Shown here piece after piece: positions 63,486 through 64,000 of a DNA stretch of 64,000 nucleotides. A model generated the notes under the pieces. That model saw only the letters and a list, made by a program, of their open reading frames with translations, was not told the origin of the DNA and did not search any database. Source of the DNA: Neoaquamicrobium sediminum (GTDB taxonomy: Bacteria > Pseudomonadota > Alphaproteobacteria > Rhizobiales > Rhizobiaceae); NCBI RefSeq assembly GCF_013240295.1, contig NZ_JABETK010000006.1, forward strand, positions 124,001-188,000, given 5' to 3'. The stretch's first letter is position 1, and each line of letters opens with the position of its first letter. A program made the translations under genes and the position numbers.

Positions 63486-64000
63486 TCAGTGTGCCTCTCG
63501 GCGAGGCTTCCAGGCGAGCAGCTTGGACTCTGCGAACTTCAGCACCGCGAACAGAATGAAGCCGATCATGCCGATCAGCGCGGCGCCGAAGAACATTCGG
63601 TCGACGCGGAACTGCCAGCGAGCTTCCTGAATACGAAAGCCCATCCCACTGTCGGCGGCGATGAGTTCGGCAGCGACAAGCACGAAAAACGCCATGCCGA
63701 TGCCGAGCCGCAGGCCGGTGAAAATCTCGGGCATGGCGGATGGCAGGCCTATGCCAAAGAACGCTTGGCGCTTGCTTGCGCCGAGCGACAATGCGGCTCG
63801 CATAAGGAGCGGATCCGCATACCGAACGCCCTGATAAGTGTTCACATAGATGATGAAGAAGGCAGAGAAGGCGATCATCAGCACCTTTGATGCCTCACCG
63901 AGGCCAAACCAGATAATGAAGATCGGCAAAAAGGCTAGCGGAGGGATAGGCCGCAAAACTTCAAGGACGGGATCGATAATGTTCTCGGCAAACCGGCTTG
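63486..64000 (-). CDS. ABC transporter permease (SsuC/TauC type), partial at the window edge
   Basis: The frame is open to the edge (SRFAENIIDPVLEVLRPIPP, LAFLPIFIIWFGLGEASKVL). It contains the EAA loop AALSLGASKRQAFFGIGLP and several membrane segments, ending in RMFFGAALIGMIGFILFAVL and a basic tail. It is the permease of a nitrate/sulfonate/taurine-type importer; the ATPase and binding protein should lie to the right, beyond 64000. It follows the carbon-nitrogen hydrolase by eight bases in the same direction, so the two are probably cotranscribed. Confidence 0.88.
   Translation of the reverse strand, partial: SRFAENIIDPVLEVLRPIPPLAFLPIFIIWFGLGEASKVLMIAFSAFFIIYVNTYQGVRYADPLLMRAALSLGASKRQAFFGIGLPSAMPEIFTGLRLGIGMAFFVLVAAELIAADSGMGFRIQEARWQFRVDRMFFGAALIGMIGFILFAVLKFAESKLLAWKPRREAH

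Overview
The window is GC-rich DNA from an alphaproteobacterium, most likely of the Hyphomicrobiales (Rhizobiales). The evidence is a rhizobial/Ti-plasmid-type DNA transfer region (traA-traF-traB-traH facing traC-traD-traG across a MobQ-like oriT) and a long series of small DUF genes of the kind carried by conjugative elements of these bacteria. No rRNA, tRNA or CRISPR array was seen. No mating-pair-formation (trb) genes lie in the window, so the conjugative element must continue to the left.

Layout. 0.1-3.3 kb: a disulfide-exchange cluster (DsbA-like, DsbD, and a membrane domain fused to a TlpA thioredoxin). 3.5-10.8 kb: traH, traB, traF, a signal-peptide nuclease of the thermonuclease family and the relaxase-helicase traA, all leftward. 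10.8-11.26 kb: oriT. 11.26-14.85 kb: traC, traD, traG and a DUF1173 gene, rightward. 15-45.6 kb: about 30 genes, almost all leftward: an array of related small proteins with repeated structured leaders, ssb, ardC, two PAPS-reductase-like proteins, a ParB-domain protein, a 1698-residue methyltransferase-helicase fusion, DUF1419, DUF3085, DUF7007, DUF5983, DUF6915 and PcfJ proteins, and a TOPRIM protein. Rightward toxin-antitoxin pairs (DUF1778/GNAT at 38.9-39.7 kb, FitAB-like at 45.8-46.4 kb) interrupt this block. 47.2-52.8 kb: a phospholipase-D-fold protein, a 5'-truncated IS256 element, a Tn3-type transposase fragment, a HigBA-like pair and a tyrosine recombinase, which together look like a recombination junction. 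53.1-64 kb: a catabolic cluster with a LysR regulator, a polar amino acid type ABC transporter, an M20-type carbamoylase, a dihydropyrimidinase/hydantoinase, an FAD-linked oxidase, then leftward a 2-oxopentenoate hydratase-like protein, a carbon-nitrogen hydrolase and an ABC permease that leaves the window.

How it fits together. If the nick site behaves like that of RSF1010/R1162, the plus strand is transferred and everything to the right of oriT enters the recipient first. The leftward genes of 15-45 kb would then have the incoming strand as their template, and this is where ssb, the antirestriction gene ardC and the repeated hairpin leaders lie. The arrangement suggests a leading region for establishment and anti-defence, possibly expressed from folded single-stranded DNA; this is inference.

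A caution for anyone using the annotation: at least 18 genes are interrupted by an apparent single-base indel, nearly always one base missing from a short G, C or T run. The same pattern occurs in the transfer region and in the metabolic cluster, so uncorrected sequencing errors are more likely than real pseudogenes. I give such genes as one CDS across the break.
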